Source: Glutamicibacter nicotianae (GTDB lineage Bacteria > Actinomycetota > Actinomycetes > Actinomycetales > Micrococcaceae). Taken from it: DNA of 64,000 nt. Each line of letters opens with the position of its first letter. Within the stretch, counting starts at the first letter, position 1. The stretch is from NCBI RefSeq assembly GCF_006539525.1, contig NZ_BJNE01000006.1, forward strand, positions 124,001 through 188,000, read 5' to 3'. The notes under the pieces were generated by a model, which did not search any database, had not been told where the DNA came from, and saw nothing but the letters and a program-made list of their open reading frames with translations. The translations under genes were made by a program, and so were the position numbers. Shown here one piece after another: positions 7,970-16,536 of this stretch.

Positions 7970-8694
7970 ATCTGATTTCCGATGCGCTGTCATGGATCTT
8001 CGCAGCTGAACAGTGGCAGGGCGATGGGGGACTGGCTGCCCTGCTGGGGCAGCACCTGCTGTTCACCGTGCTGGCAGTGCTGATCGCTGGCGTGATTGCC
8101 ATCCCCGCCGGATGGGCAATCGGGCACACTGGCAAAGGGCGCGAAATTGCGGTCGGCATCGCCGGCATTGCCCGGGCGGTGCCATCCTTCGGCTTGCTGA
8201 TCCTGCTGGTGCTGCTGCTCGGTGTACTGCACAAGCCAGAAGCGGCCCTGCTGACCTTCGTTGTGCTGGCGATTCCATCACTGCTTGCGGGAGCCTACAC
8301 CGGCTTCGAAGCCATTGACCGCAAAACCATTGACGCTGCCAGGGCCGTGGGGATGACCGAATGGCAGATACTCTTCAAGGTCGAGATTCCACTAGGCCTC
8401 GCCCTGCTCGTGGGCGGGATCCGCTCCGCGGTGCTTCAAGTAGTGGCCACGGTAACTGTCGCCGCCTACGTGAACCTCGGCGGCCTGGGCTTGCCCATCA
8501 TCACCGGACTGAACCTGCGGCGCTTCGACATGGTTCTGGGTGGAGCCTTGATGGTTGCGGCGCTGGCCCTTGTGCTGGACTTGGCATTTGCCATGGCCCA
8601 GAAAGCTGCCGTACCGCGCGGTCTGGGTGCACGCACGAAGAAGAAGTTCCACTATACCGATGACCAAATCACCCTCGAAAGGGAAATGTCATGA
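7966..8694 (+). CDS. ABC transporter permease, second subunit of the quaternary-amine system
   Basis: 242 residues, about six membrane helices, with EAA loop AARAVGMTEWQILFKVEIPLG. The first 25 residues (SWIFAAEQWQGDGGLAALLGQHL) resemble the amphipathic entry helix of OpuCD-like proteins. ATGA overlaps at both ends, so it is coupled to both neighbours. It forms a heterodimer with the preceding permease. Confidence 0.92.
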   Translation: MNLISDALSWIFAAEQWQGDGGLAALLGQHLLFTVLAVLIAGVIAIPAGWAIGHTGKGREIAVGIAGIARAVPSFGLLILLVLLLGVLHKPEAALLTFVVLAIPSLLAGAYTGFEAIDRKTIDAARAVGMTEWQILFKVEIPLGLALLVGGIRSAVLQVVATVTVAAYVNLGGLGLPIITGLNLRRFDMVLGGALMVAALALVLDLAFAMAQKAAVPRGLGARTKKKFHYTDDQITLEREMS

Positions 8695-9593
8695 ACAGGA
8701 AGCAGTTTTTCTCCACAAGCGCTCTCGTGCTGGCCGGAAGCCTGGTACTGGCCGGATGTTCCAGTGCGGACCCGCTGGCCACGGAAAGCGATGCCGCCCA
8801 GGATGGCGGAACAACGGTCGTGGTAGGTTCGCAGGCCTACTACTCAAATGAAATTGTCGCCGAGATTTATGCCCAGGCACTTGAAGGAGCCGGCATGGAA
8901 GTAGAACGGCAATTCAGCATCGGGCAGCGCGATGCCTACATGCCTCAGCTGGAAGACGGAAGCATTGACGTCTTCCCTGAATACACGGGCAACCTGCTGC
9001 AGTTCTACAAGGAAGACACCGAAGCACGTTCCTCCGAGGAAGTCTATGACGAGCTGAAGAAGTCCTTGCCTGAATCACTCGCGGTGCTCGAAGCCGCCGA
9101 GGCTTCGGACCAGGACTCCTATACGGTGACGAAAAAATTCGCCGAAGCCAACAACCTCACCAGCATCGAGGACCTTGCCGGCATCTCCGAACCATTGACC
9201 GTGGGCGGCCCGCCCGAACTTGCTGAGCGCCCCTACGGCCCCAAGGGCTTGGAAAGCACCTACGGCGTGAAGGCGGAGTTCTCTGCAACGGGCGATACGA
9301 CCGTTGAAGACCTGGTCGCCGGCACGGTGAATATTGCCAACGTCTTTACCGCCGATCCGCGCATCCAGACCGAGGACCTCGTGGTTCTGGAAGATCCGAA
9401 GTCGCTGTTCCTGGCGTCAAACGTGGTGCCATTGGTGGCTGCTGATCAATCCGAGGAATTGGCGGAAGTCCTCGATCCGGTCAGCGAGAAACTGACGGCG
9501 CAGGTTCTGGTGAACCTGAATGTCCAAAGCACCGTGGACAAGAAATCGGCAGCCGACATCGCTTCGGCCTGGCTGGCTTCCGAGGGACTCTAG
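8691..9593 (+). CDS. Glycine betaine/choline-type substrate-binding lipoprotein
   Basis: 300-residue lipoprotein with signal peptide and clear lipobox LAGC (SLVLAGCSS). The OpuAC-type binding domain covers about residues 40-298: VVVGSQAYYSNEIVAEIYAQALE, DVFPEYTGNLLQFY (the EYTG ligand-loop hallmark) and DLVAGTVNIANVFTADPRI. It captures the ligand outside the membrane and delivers it to the two permeases. Last gene of the ABC operon, ATGA overlap with the permease, followed by a terminator. Osmoprotectant uptake is the likely role; the exact ligand is unknown. Confidence 0.92.
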   Translation: MNRKQFFSTSALVLAGSLVLAGCSSADPLATESDAAQDGGTTVVVGSQAYYSNEIVAEIYAQALEGAGMEVERQFSIGQRDAYMPQLEDGSIDVFPEYTGNLLQFYKEDTEARSSEEVYDELKKSLPESLAVLEAAEASDQDSYTVTKKFAEANNLTSIEDLAGISEPLTVGGPPELAERPYGPKGLESTYGVKAEFSATGDTTVEDLVAGTVNIANVFTADPRIQTEDLVVLEDPKSLFLASNVVPLVAADQSEELAEVLDPVSEKLTAQVLVNLNVQSTVDKKSAADIASAWLASEGL

Positions 9594-9609
9594 CCCGCAA
9601 TCCAGCACA

Positions 9610-9670
9610 GAAAAGCAGCATCACGGCAGCCGTGCCGCCCGTTCAATATCGGGCAGTGCGGCTGCTTTTC
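9610..9670 (+). terminator. Terminator after the quaternary-amine ABC operon
   Basis: 10-bp outer arms GAAAAGCAGC/GCTGCTTTTC enclose a partly self-complementary interior (CACGGCAGCCGTGCCGCCCG...CGGGCAGTGCG). The right arm ends in TTTT. Confidence 0.7.
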
Positions 9671-9718
9671 ATTGCCCGAAAACGGCTTGGGCTGGGAAGA
9701 GCGCGGTGCTGACATATT

Positions 9719-9748
9719 TTGACAATTGATAATGATTCTCATTAGTGT
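9719..9748 (+). promoter_or_regulatory. Promoter with Fur-family operator of the metal/siderophore operon
   Basis: TTGACA (9719-9724) and TAGTGT (9743-9748) form a -35/-10 pair with 18-bp spacing. Between them is the perfect dyad TAATGA-TTC-TCATTA (9730-9744) within GATAATGATTCTCATTAGT, close to the Fur consensus GATAATGATAATCATTATC. Occupancy would block RNA polymerase. Fur versus Zur cannot be told from the site; the Fe-siderophore-type genes favour iron. Confidence 0.7.
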
Positions 9749-9821
9749 TTAGCGTTGTTGGCTGAGGACTCGCTGGAATTCGGCGGTCGACGCCCGCCTG
9801 CCATGAATGGAGCACTGATAG

Positions 9822-10841
9822 ATGAAAAAACTCAACCCCTGGAAGCTGGCCGTGCCAGTTGCAGTCTTGGCTTTGGTCACCGGATGCAGCACGCCGGCCG
9901 GATCCGCCAGCGGCGCGCCGCAGGGTGCCGAGACGACAAACCTTGTCCTAGACAGCTGCGGAAGGCAAGTAGTCTTCGACAAGGCCCCGGAAAGCGTTCT
10001 CGCTGTGGGCTCGGAAGCGCCAGCCCTATTGACTGCCGCTGGAGCGGGAGACAAGCTCACGCACTACGCAGGCAGCATGCAGGTGCCTTTCGACGAAGAA
10101 ACCATGGCGGTGGTGCGCAAAGCCGATCGGATCACCGAAGACTCCCATGACGTCTCCTACGAAATGATCCTGGCCTCGGGTGCGGACGTGGTGATCGGAA
10201 CCGATATCGCAGCCGGAATCGATCTGGATTCGTTGGCAGAGCGTTTGGAAAGCGCCGGAGTGAAGATGCTGACCGTCAGCGGGTACTGCGCTGGATTCGA
10301 GGATCGATCCACCGGAGGACTGAGCGGTTTCGACCAGATCTACAAGGATGTGGAATCCTACGGACAGCTCTTCGGCAACGAACAGATAGCCGCCGGCTCG
10401 GTGAAGGACATGCGCTCCCGCGTCGAGCAGGCAGCGCGCAATGCCAAGCAGGCCAGTGGGCAGCGGGGCATGCCGTTGTACGTGCCCGTCTCCGGCACCT
10501 TGGGATCCTATGGCCATGAATCCCTGATTGCCGAGCAGATGGAATTACTGGGCATGGAGAACGTCTTCAGCGACGTTCCCAAGCGCTACTTCGAGCCCTC
10601 CACCGAAGAACTCGTGAACAGCTCAGCCGACAAGGTCTTCGCCATGTACCTGCCGACCGGGTCCTCGAACTTGGAAACGGACCAGCAGGTCATCGACGAG
10701 CTGCGCAACCGCCCCGAATTGGCGGGTTTGCCCGCCATTGACCAGGACAGCGCCATCGTGCCGCTGAACTACTACTATTCCTCGCCCGGTCCGCTGGCCG
10801 TGGACGGGGTCGAGCTGATCGTCGACCGGCTGGCCCGTTGA
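9822..10841 (+). CDS. Iron/siderophore-type ABC substrate-binding lipoprotein
   Basis: 339 residues with signal peptide and lipobox VTGC, then a class III periplasmic-binding fold: a DSCGRQVVFDKAPESVLAVGSEAPALLTAAGAGDKL start typical of FepB/FecB/BtuF proteins, then SYEMILASGADVVIG and a C-terminal lobe. It binds a ferric-siderophore or similar chelate outside the cell. ATG preceded by GGAG at 9 nt. Its stop overlaps the MFS start by 1 nt (TGATG). Regulation by the operator at 9730 is inferred. Ligand unknown. Confidence 0.88.
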   Translation: MKKLNPWKLAVPVAVLALVTGCSTPAGSASGAPQGAETTNLVLDSCGRQVVFDKAPESVLAVGSEAPALLTAAGAGDKLTHYAGSMQVPFDEETMAVVRKADRITEDSHDVSYEMILASGADVVIGTDIAAGIDLDSLAERLESAGVKMLTVSGYCAGFEDRSTGGLSGFDQIYKDVESYGQLFGNEQIAAGSVKDMRSRVEQAARNAKQASGQRGMPLYVPVSGTLGSYGHESLIAEQMELLGMENVFSDVPKRYFEPSTEELVNSSADKVFAMYLPTGSSNLETDQQVIDELRNRPELAGLPAIDQDSAIVPLNYYYSSPGPLAVDGVELIVDRLAR

Positions 10842-12088
10842 TGAGCCAGCCCGACCTGCACACCACGCACCAATTGCCCAGCGAACGGCGCATTATCGCG
10901 GAGATCTGGCCTGCGCTGCTGGCCTCGGCACTGGGCTTGCTGCCCTTCACGGTGCTGAGCACCTTCCTGGTGCCCATCGCGGACTGGGCCGGGGCCGGCT
11001 ACGCCGAAACTGGAACCCTGCGCGGGCTGGCCGGCATTGGCGCGGTGCTCGCCGGAGTTGCGCTGGCCCCGCTGATCGGGCGCATCGCCCCGGGCACCGT
11101 GGCCGCCGCGGCGTTGGGATTGATGGGCCTGGCAGCCATCGTGGGAACCTTTTCGGGACTGGCCGCGCTGGCGGTATTCTGCCTGGCCACCGGCGTATCC
11201 AACGCCTTGCTGTACCCCGCGCTGTCCACCGCGGCCGCGGACCGGTTCGGCACCACGCCGGCCGCCGGCCGGGCGGCCACCTTGGTGATGACGGCCCAGA
11301 CTTTGGCTTCCACGGTGGGCGCGCCGCTGCTGGTGCTGCCGGCGCTGTTCTGGGGGTGGCAGGGCAATCTGGTCGCCATCGCCGTGCTCAGCATCGCGCT
11401 GATCCCGGCGGTGCTGCGCTACGGCCGCCGTGGCGCTGGGCACGCCGGGGACACCCCGGCCCCTGCCCGGCTGGGCTACCTTGCGGCCTTCCGCACCCTG
11501 GCTGGGGTGCCCGGAGCTCGGGCTCTGCTGCTGGTTTCCTTCGGGCGCGCCGGAGCCTTCATGGGGCATCTGGCCTTCCTCGCTCCGCTGTATGCCCAGA
11601 AATTCTCCCTGGATGCCAATTGGTTCGCCTTCGTCTGGTCGGTCAGCGGCGGGGCCTTCTTCCTCGGCCACCTGCTGGCCGGGCGAATGCTCAACACCGA
11701 AGACTCGCCGGCCCGCACCCGTGCCGTGATGGTTATCAGCCTGGGTATTTCGCTCGTGGCGCTGTCCGGGGTCTACCTCGCTCCGGTGCTGCCGCTGGCG
11801 GTGGCCGGCACAGCGGTGCTTTCGGCCAGCCACGCGGTGGTCTCGGCCGCCGTGATGAGCCTGCTGGTGAGCCGCTGCACGCAGGTGCGCGGCACCGCGC
11901 TGAGCCTGAACGCGGCCGGAATGTCCCTGGGCTTGTTCCTGGGCACGGCGGCTTCCGGCGCGGCGCTGGCCGGCTCCGGCTACCTGGCCGCCGCTGCCGT
12001 GCTGTGCGCATTGACATTGGTGGCGCTGGCTTCCGCGCTGACCCTGCGCACCCCTTCCCCTGCCAAAACCCTGGAAAGGCAACCATGA
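10841..12088 (+). CDS. MFS transporter in the siderophore-type operon
   Basis: 415 residues, about twelve membrane helices, major facilitator fold. Start at the ATG overlapping the upstream TGA; an in-frame TTG one codon earlier is less likely. Sitting between binding-protein and permease genes, it is co-translated with the importer (ATGA overlap with the FecCD gene). Siderophore-cluster MFS proteins usually export the siderophore or move the chelate; the direction cannot be judged here. Confidence 0.88.
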   Translation: MSQPDLHTTHQLPSERRIIAEIWPALLASALGLLPFTVLSTFLVPIADWAGAGYAETGTLRGLAGIGAVLAGVALAPLIGRIAPGTVAAAALGLMGLAAIVGTFSGLAALAVFCLATGVSNALLYPALSTAAADRFGTTPAAGRAATLVMTAQTLASTVGAPLLVLPALFWGWQGNLVAIAVLSIALIPAVLRYGRRGAGHAGDTPAPARLGYLAAFRTLAGVPGARALLLVSFGRAGAFMGHLAFLAPLYAQKFSLDANWFAFVWSVSGGAFFLGHLLAGRMLNTEDSPARTRAVMVISLGISLVALSGVYLAPVLPLAVAGTAVLSASHAVVSAAVMSLLVSRCTQVRGTALSLNAAGMSLGLFLGTAASGAALAGSGYLAAAAVLCALTLVALASALTLRTPSPAKTLERQP

Positions 12089-13191
12089 CCCCGTTGGATT
12101 CTGCAGTGCGAGCACACCGGGAGCCGCTGGCCGGTTCAGGCGATGATCTGGATCATGACCGGCGCGCCCGGCACGCATGGCTGTGGATTTGCGCGCTGCT
12201 GAGCGTGTTGCTGGTCTCTGTGCCGGTGGCCGTAGGGCTCGGCCCGGTGGCCATTGAGCCGGGCACCGTCCTGCAGATCCTCAAGGCGCACCTGTCCGGG
12301 GCAGCCGACTCCGGTGCCTTCAGCGCATCGGATGAGTCCATTGTCCTGCTGCTGCGCGTTCCGCGGGTCCTTCTGGGCGCCGCCGTCGGCGCCGGGCTGG
12401 CCCTGGCCGGGGTGGCGCTGCAGGCGCTGACCCGCAACATCCTGGCTGAACCGTACCTGCTGGGCGTGACCTCCGGGGCGTCCACGCTCTCGGCGGCCTC
12501 GATCCTCTTCGGAGCGGCCGCCGGCATCGGAACGGCCTCGCTGGCGGCCAGCGCCTTTGCCGGGGCGTTGGCCGCGGGGATCTTCGTCTACCTGCTGGCA
12601 CGGATCGGCTCCGAGATGACATCCACCCGTCTGGTCCTGGCAGGGGTGTCAGTGGGCTATGTGCTGCACGCGCTCACCTCGCTGCTGATTTTCGCTTCGG
12701 ATGATCCCAACGCCGGGCGTTCGGTGCTGTTCTGGACCCTGGGTTCCTTGGCGCAGGCTACCGGGCAATCGGTCATGATCACCTGGGTCGTGGTGCTCGG
12801 GACAGCTACGCTGCTGGCCTATTGGTCGCGGCCGCTGGATGCGCTGGCCATTGGCGATGGCACCGCGCAGGCACTGGGCATAGCTCCGGCCAAGCTGCGC
12901 GCGTCCGTCATGGTCGTGACCGCGGTGTGCGTGGGTGCGCTGGTCGCCTCCTCAGGCGGCATCGGGTTTGTCGGGCTGGTGATTCCGCACGTGGCCCGGC
13001 TGTGCGTTGGATCGACGCACCGGATCCTGATACCGGTCGCTGCGCTGCTCGGTGCGGTGTTCCTGGTCTGGGCCGATGTGCTGGCCCGGACTGCCATGGC
13101 GCCGCAGGAACTGCCCCTGGGCATCGTGACGGCGCTGCTCGGTGCCCCATTGCTGTTCGCGCTGGTTCGCAAGCTCAATGCGGCCCAGTAG
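12085..13191 (+). CDS. FecCD-family ABC permease
   Basis: 368 residues. The ATG at 12085 overlaps the MFS stop (ATGA). A cytosolic N-terminus of about 35 charged residues precedes some nine to ten helices. FecCD signatures: RVPRVLLGAAVGAGLALAGVALQ (the R-x-P-R start) and SGGIGFVGLVIPHVARL (conserved G-F-x-G-L-x-x-P-H-x-x-R loop contacting the ATPase). Only one permease is encoded, so it probably homodimerises as in BtuC/HmuU. Confidence 0.93.
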   Translation: MTPLDSAVRAHREPLAGSGDDLDHDRRARHAWLWICALLSVLLVSVPVAVGLGPVAIEPGTVLQILKAHLSGAADSGAFSASDESIVLLLRVPRVLLGAAVGAGLALAGVALQALTRNILAEPYLLGVTSGASTLSAASILFGAAAGIGTASLAASAFAGALAAGIFVYLLARIGSEMTSTRLVLAGVSVGYVLHALTSLLIFASDDPNAGRSVLFWTLGSLAQATGQSVMITWVVVLGTATLLAYWSRPLDALAIGDGTAQALGIAPAKLRASVMVVTAVCVGALVASSGGIGFVGLVIPHVARLCVGSTHRILIPVAALLGAVFLVWADVLARTAMAPQELPLGIVTALLGAPLLFALVRKLNAAQ

Positions 13192-13221
13192 GAAAAACGA
13201 ACCTGGAAGAAGGCAAGAAGA

Positions 13222-14019
13222 ATGATTACTGCTACCGATATATCCGTGGGCTATGGCGGAAAGCTGGTCATCGAATCGGCAGGGCTGCAAGCCGGCTCCG
13301 GGGAAGTGGTCGGGCTGATCGGCCCCAACGGCAGCGGCAAGTCCACCCTGCTGCGCACGCTCTATGCGGCGCTGAAGCCCACCGCCGGTCTGGTGCTTGT
13401 CGACGAGCGCCCGGTCACCGAACTGCGCGGCAACGAACTGGCCCGCAGGATTGCGGTCGTGGCCCAGGAAACCCCCACCGAATTGCCGGTCAGCGTCGCC
13501 GAAATGGTGCTCCTGGGCAGGGCACCGCACCGCAAGGCGCTGGCCGCCATGTCCCGCGAGGACCACCGGGCAGTTGCCTCGGCGCTGGCCCGGGTCGGCG
13601 CCCGGCACCTGGCCGACCGCCGCTATTCGACCCTCTCCGGGGGCGAGAAGCAGCGCGTGCTGGTGGCCCGGACCTTGGCCCAGCAGGCCGAGCACCTGCT
13701 GCTGGACGAGCCCACCAACCACCTCGACATCCGCTACCAGCATGAGCTGCTGCGCATGGTCGGAGAACTGGGAACCACCACGGTGGTGGTGCTGCACGAC
13801 CTGAATTTGGCGGCCCGCTACTGCAGCAAGCTGGTGCTGCTGGCCAACGGCGGAATCATCGCCGCGGGGACGCCCCACCAGGTGCTGGCGCCCGAACTCC
13901 TGCTGCAGGTCTACGGGATCCATGCACAGCCGGTGCTCGTGGACGGGATCCTGCAGCTGGTGTTCAGCCTGGCCGATGAGCCAGAACTGCAACATAGCGG
14001 AAGTCCGGTTCCCGGATGA
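13222..14019 (+). CDS. FepC/FecE-type ABC ATPase
   Basis: 265 residues. Walker A GPNGSGKST (about 35-43), Q-loop VVAQETP, signature LSGGEKQRVLVARTLAQ, Walker B HLLLDEPTNHLD (the TNHLDI sequence is typical of Fe-siderophore/cobalamin ATPases), and H-loop VLHDLNLAARYC. It drives the FecCD permease immediately upstream (30 nt). The Shine-Dalgarno-like AAGGCAAGAAGA precedes the ATG at 13222. Confidence 0.94.
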   Translation: MITATDISVGYGGKLVIESAGLQAGSGEVVGLIGPNGSGKSTLLRTLYAALKPTAGLVLVDERPVTELRGNELARRIAVVAQETPTELPVSVAEMVLLGRAPHRKALAAMSREDHRAVASALARVGARHLADRRYSTLSGGEKQRVLVARTLAQQAEHLLLDEPTNHLDIRYQHELLRMVGELGTTTVVVLHDLNLAARYCSKLVLLANGGIIAAGTPHQVLAPELLLQVYGIHAQPVLVDGILQLVFSLADEPELQHSGSPVPG

Positions 14020-14026
14020 TAGCCTG

Positions 14027-14065
14027 CCCGGTAGGCAAGCGCTGTCCACACGCCTGCCTGCCGGG
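14027..14065 (+). terminator. Possible terminator between the siderophore operon and mtr
   Basis: Arms CCCGGTAGGCA and TGCCTGCCGGG pair over 11 bp with one G-U, around a 17-nt loop. No T tract, so it may be a weak or partial terminator. Confidence 0.45.
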
Positions 14066-14098
14066 CCCCAAGCATTGACCGTGAAAGGTACACCTGCC

Positions 14099-15502
14099 AT
14101 GACGTCTTCCGCCGCTATCGAAGCAGACAAGCACTACGATCTGATCATCCTCGGCACCGGATCGGGCAACTCCATTCCGGGGCCTGAATTCGACGGGCAG
14201 TCCATTGCCATCATCGAGAAGGGCGCCTTCGGCGGCACCTGCCTGAACGTCGGCTGCATCCCGACCAAGATGTATGTCTATGCCGCAGACGTCGCCTTGG
14301 AAACCAGGGAATCGGCACGGCTGGGAATCGACGCCCAGGTCAATTCCGTGGACTGGCCCGGCATCGTCAGCAGGGTCTTCGGCAAGCGCATCGATCCGAT
14401 CGCCCAGGGGGGCGAGGAGTACCGCCGCGGCGAGCAGACGCCGAACATCGACGTCTATGACCAGCACGCGCGTTTCGTCGGCGAGCGCACGCTGCGCACC
14501 GGGCAGGGAGCAGAAGCCAAGACCATCAGCGCGGACCAGATTGTCCTGGCCGCCGGTTCGCGCCCCTTCATTCCGCAGGAAATCATTGATTCGGGGGTGC
14601 ATTTCCACACGAACGAGGACATCATGCGCCTGGCGAGCCAGCCGAAGTCCATTGTGATCATCGGCGGCGGCTACATTGCCATGGAGTTCGCCCACGTCTT
14701 CGAGGCGCTGGGCACCAAGGTCACCATCCTGGCCCGCTCCGAGCTGATGCGCCACCTGGATGCCGACCTGCGCGAGCCCTTCAACCAGCTGGCCGCCGAA
14801 CGCTACGACGTGCGCATGGGACGGACGGTGGCCAGCGCCGTGCAGGAAAGCGACGGGGTGGTGCTGACCCTGGATGACGGCTCCACCGCCAGCGCCGAGG
14901 TGCTGCTGGTAGCGACCGGGCGGGTGCCCAACGGCGACCAGTTGGACCTGCAGAATGCAGGCATCGCCTCGGACGACGGGCAGGTCAGCGTGGACGAATA
15001 CGGCCGCTCGACTTCCGCTGAAGGTGTCTGGGCGCTGGGCGATATTTCCTCGCCCTTCCAGCTCAAGCATGTGGCCAACGCCGAGATGCGCGCGGTGCGC
15101 CACAACCTGCTGAACCCGCAGGACATGGTGAAGATGCCGCACGAGCACGTGCCGGCCGCGGTCTTCACCCACCCGCAGATCGCCTACGTCGGGATGACCG
15201 AAGATCAAGCCCGCGAGGCCGGGCATGATGTCACGGTCAAGGTGCAGAAGTACGGGGACGTGGCCTACGGCTGGGCGATGGAAGATGGCACCGGCATCGC
15301 AAAGCTCATCGCCGACCGGGACACCGGCAAGCTGCTCGGTGCGCACTACATGGGCCCGCAGGCCTCGACGCTGATCCAGCAGATGATCACCGTCATGGCC
15401 TTCGGACTGGACGTGCGCGAGGTGGCAACCAAGCAGTACTGGATCCACCCGGCCCTGCCGGAAGTCACCGAGAACGCGTTGCTCGGCCTGGATTTCTCCT
15501 AG
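14099..15502 (+). CDS. mtr: Mycothione reductase
   Basis: 467-residue FAD/NADPH disulphide reductase that returns mycothione to mycothiol, the actinobacterial thiol buffer. The FAD-binding start DLIILGTGSGNSIPG and GS-N-S signature separate it from lipoamide and glutathione reductases. The redox pair is Cys48/Cys53 in GGTCLNVGCIPTK, the NADPH fold is IVIIGGGYIAMEFAHVFEALG, and the C-terminal HPALPEVTEN supplies the catalytic His-Glu. Start at the ATG at 14099 (MTSSAAIEADKHYDLI); the frame runs further upstream but overlaps the ATPase gene. Its location after an iron importer fits oxidative-stress housekeeping. Confidence 0.94.
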   Translation: MTSSAAIEADKHYDLIILGTGSGNSIPGPEFDGQSIAIIEKGAFGGTCLNVGCIPTKMYVYAADVALETRESARLGIDAQVNSVDWPGIVSRVFGKRIDPIAQGGEEYRRGEQTPNIDVYDQHARFVGERTLRTGQGAEAKTISADQIVLAAGSRPFIPQEIIDSGVHFHTNEDIMRLASQPKSIVIIGGGYIAMEFAHVFEALGTKVTILARSELMRHLDADLREPFNQLAAERYDVRMGRTVASAVQESDGVVLTLDDGSTASAEVLLVATGRVPNGDQLDLQNAGIASDDGQVSVDEYGRSTSAEGVWALGDISSPFQLKHVANAEMRAVRHNLLNPQDMVKMPHEHVPAAVFTHPQIAYVGMTEDQAREAGHDVTVKVQKYGDVAYGWAMEDGTGIAKLIADRDTGKLLGAHYMGPQASTLIQQMITVMAFGLDVREVATKQYWIHPALPEVTENALLGLDFS

Positions 15503-15577
15503 CGGCCGAAGCTGGTCAGTTCACTGGCCGCCGGCAGATGAATCCGCAGGCCAGTAGCCAATGGTGCCACGCTGTCC

Positions 15578-15590
15578 TAGGCTGAAGCCA
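15578..15590 (+). promoter_or_regulatory. Leaderless promoter -10
   Basis: TAGGCT followed by GAAGCC and the ATG at 15590. The same 15-mer, TAGGCTGAAGCCATG, occurs at the GNAT gene start at 50627 on the minus strand. Confidence 0.5.
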
Positions 15591-16051
15591 TGACTCGGAA
15601 TACCGCGCGAACCGCGACCTCGAAGACCGGCAGCTTGTTCCTGATCGCCGCGGGCGTGGGCTTGGGTCTGGGCGTGCTGGCGGTGCTCTGGATGTTCTGG
15701 CCGATCGGCCAGGATGGCTACGGCAGCAGCCTCGGCGAATTGGGCTTGCCGCTGGCCTGCGGCGCGATAGCCGGCGTGCTGATGGGGTTGATCTGCTGCA
15801 GCGGGGCGCATGCGGCCCTTGAAATCCAAGCCGCGGGGAAACCAGAGGCCAGTGGCACCCGGCAATCGGCAGCCGCCGGCCTCGGAGCTGCCGTCGCCGC
15901 CATGCTTCCCGCGGTGGCGATCGCCGCCATGGGCCTGGGCGATACGAATCCGGCACCATTCCTCGGTACTGCCCTGGGGCTGCTGGTGGTGTGCTTCGCC
16001 GCGGGATCCGCCATCCTGGCCGGGCTCAACTGCTGCACCGCCCGAGGCTGA
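15590..16051 (+). CDS. Small four-helix membrane protein, unknown
   Basis: 153 residues with hydrophobic segments at about 15-38, 50-75, 95-115 and 122-148, and a basic N-terminus (MTRNTARTATSKTG). CC pairs occur near positions 69 and 148. No family recognised. The following small secreted protein begins 136 nt after the stop. Good G+C-rich third-position bias supports coding. Confidence 0.65.
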   Translation: MTRNTARTATSKTGSLFLIAAGVGLGLGVLAVLWMFWPIGQDGYGSSLGELGLPLACGAIAGVLMGLICCSGAHAALEIQAAGKPEASGTRQSAAAGLGAAVAAMLPAVAIAAMGLGDTNPAPFLGTALGLLVVCFAAGSAILAGLNCCTARG

Positions 16052-16187
16052 AGATCTCGGGGGAGCGACGGCCCAAGCACCAGCTGGTTGCCAGCTGGGC
16101 GCCGCTGGCCGAGCACCGCTCGCTGTGGCAGGTTGGGAGGCGGGCGCCAGGTCCAGGCGCCGGTTCCAACGCAGAGAAGGAGAGCGC

Positions 16188-16439
16188 ATGAAGTCCGCAA
16201 GCCGCCTCGGCGCCTGCGCCACGGCAACGATGCTGGCCGGGGCGTGGGCGCTGGCAGCCATCCCGGCCGCCTACGCCAGCACCATGGCCTACACCCAGGA
16301 AGTCTCCAGCGCCGGCACCTGCGCCATGATGGAAACTGCCACGGTGGATGCCTTCGAGGCCTCCGGGTACCAGGTGGACAGCCATGCCTGCATGCCAAGC
16401 CCCGGCGGCTACACCCTGGTGATCGAGTACACGCCATAG
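16188..16439 (+). CDS. Small secreted protein, unknown
   Basis: 83 residues from the ATG at 16188, which has AAGGAG 5 nt upstream; longer upstream readings lack a ribosome site. Signal peptide MKSASRLGACATATMLAGAWALAAIPAAYAS with an AYA-type cleavage site. The mature chain of about 52 residues has two Cys (TCAMME and SHACMPS) that could form one disulphide. Function unknown. Confidence 0.6.
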   Translation: MKSASRLGACATATMLAGAWALAAIPAAYASTMAYTQEVSSAGTCAMMETATVDAFEASGYQVDSHACMPSPGGYTLVIEYTP

Positions 16440-16523
16440 CCCGGTCCTGCGGCGTGATGATTATCTAGCCGCTGCAGCACCCGTGCAGACGTGTAAATTC
16501 GGGGTGCATCCAGCGTATGGCGA

Positions 16524-16536
16524 TACCCTTGGAGTA
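16524..16536 (+). promoter_or_regulatory. Leaderless promoter -10 of ftsK
   Basis: TACCCT then 6 nt (TGGAGT) to the ATG. The GGAG is too close (1 nt) to serve as a Shine-Dalgarno, favouring leaderless initiation. Confidence 0.45.

Noticed and set aside
11356-12084. Upstream extension of the FecCD permease frame through the MFS gene
   Set aside because: Arg/Gly/Pro-rich out-of-frame translation of the MFS gene; the ATG at 12085 with ATGA overlap is the natural start.
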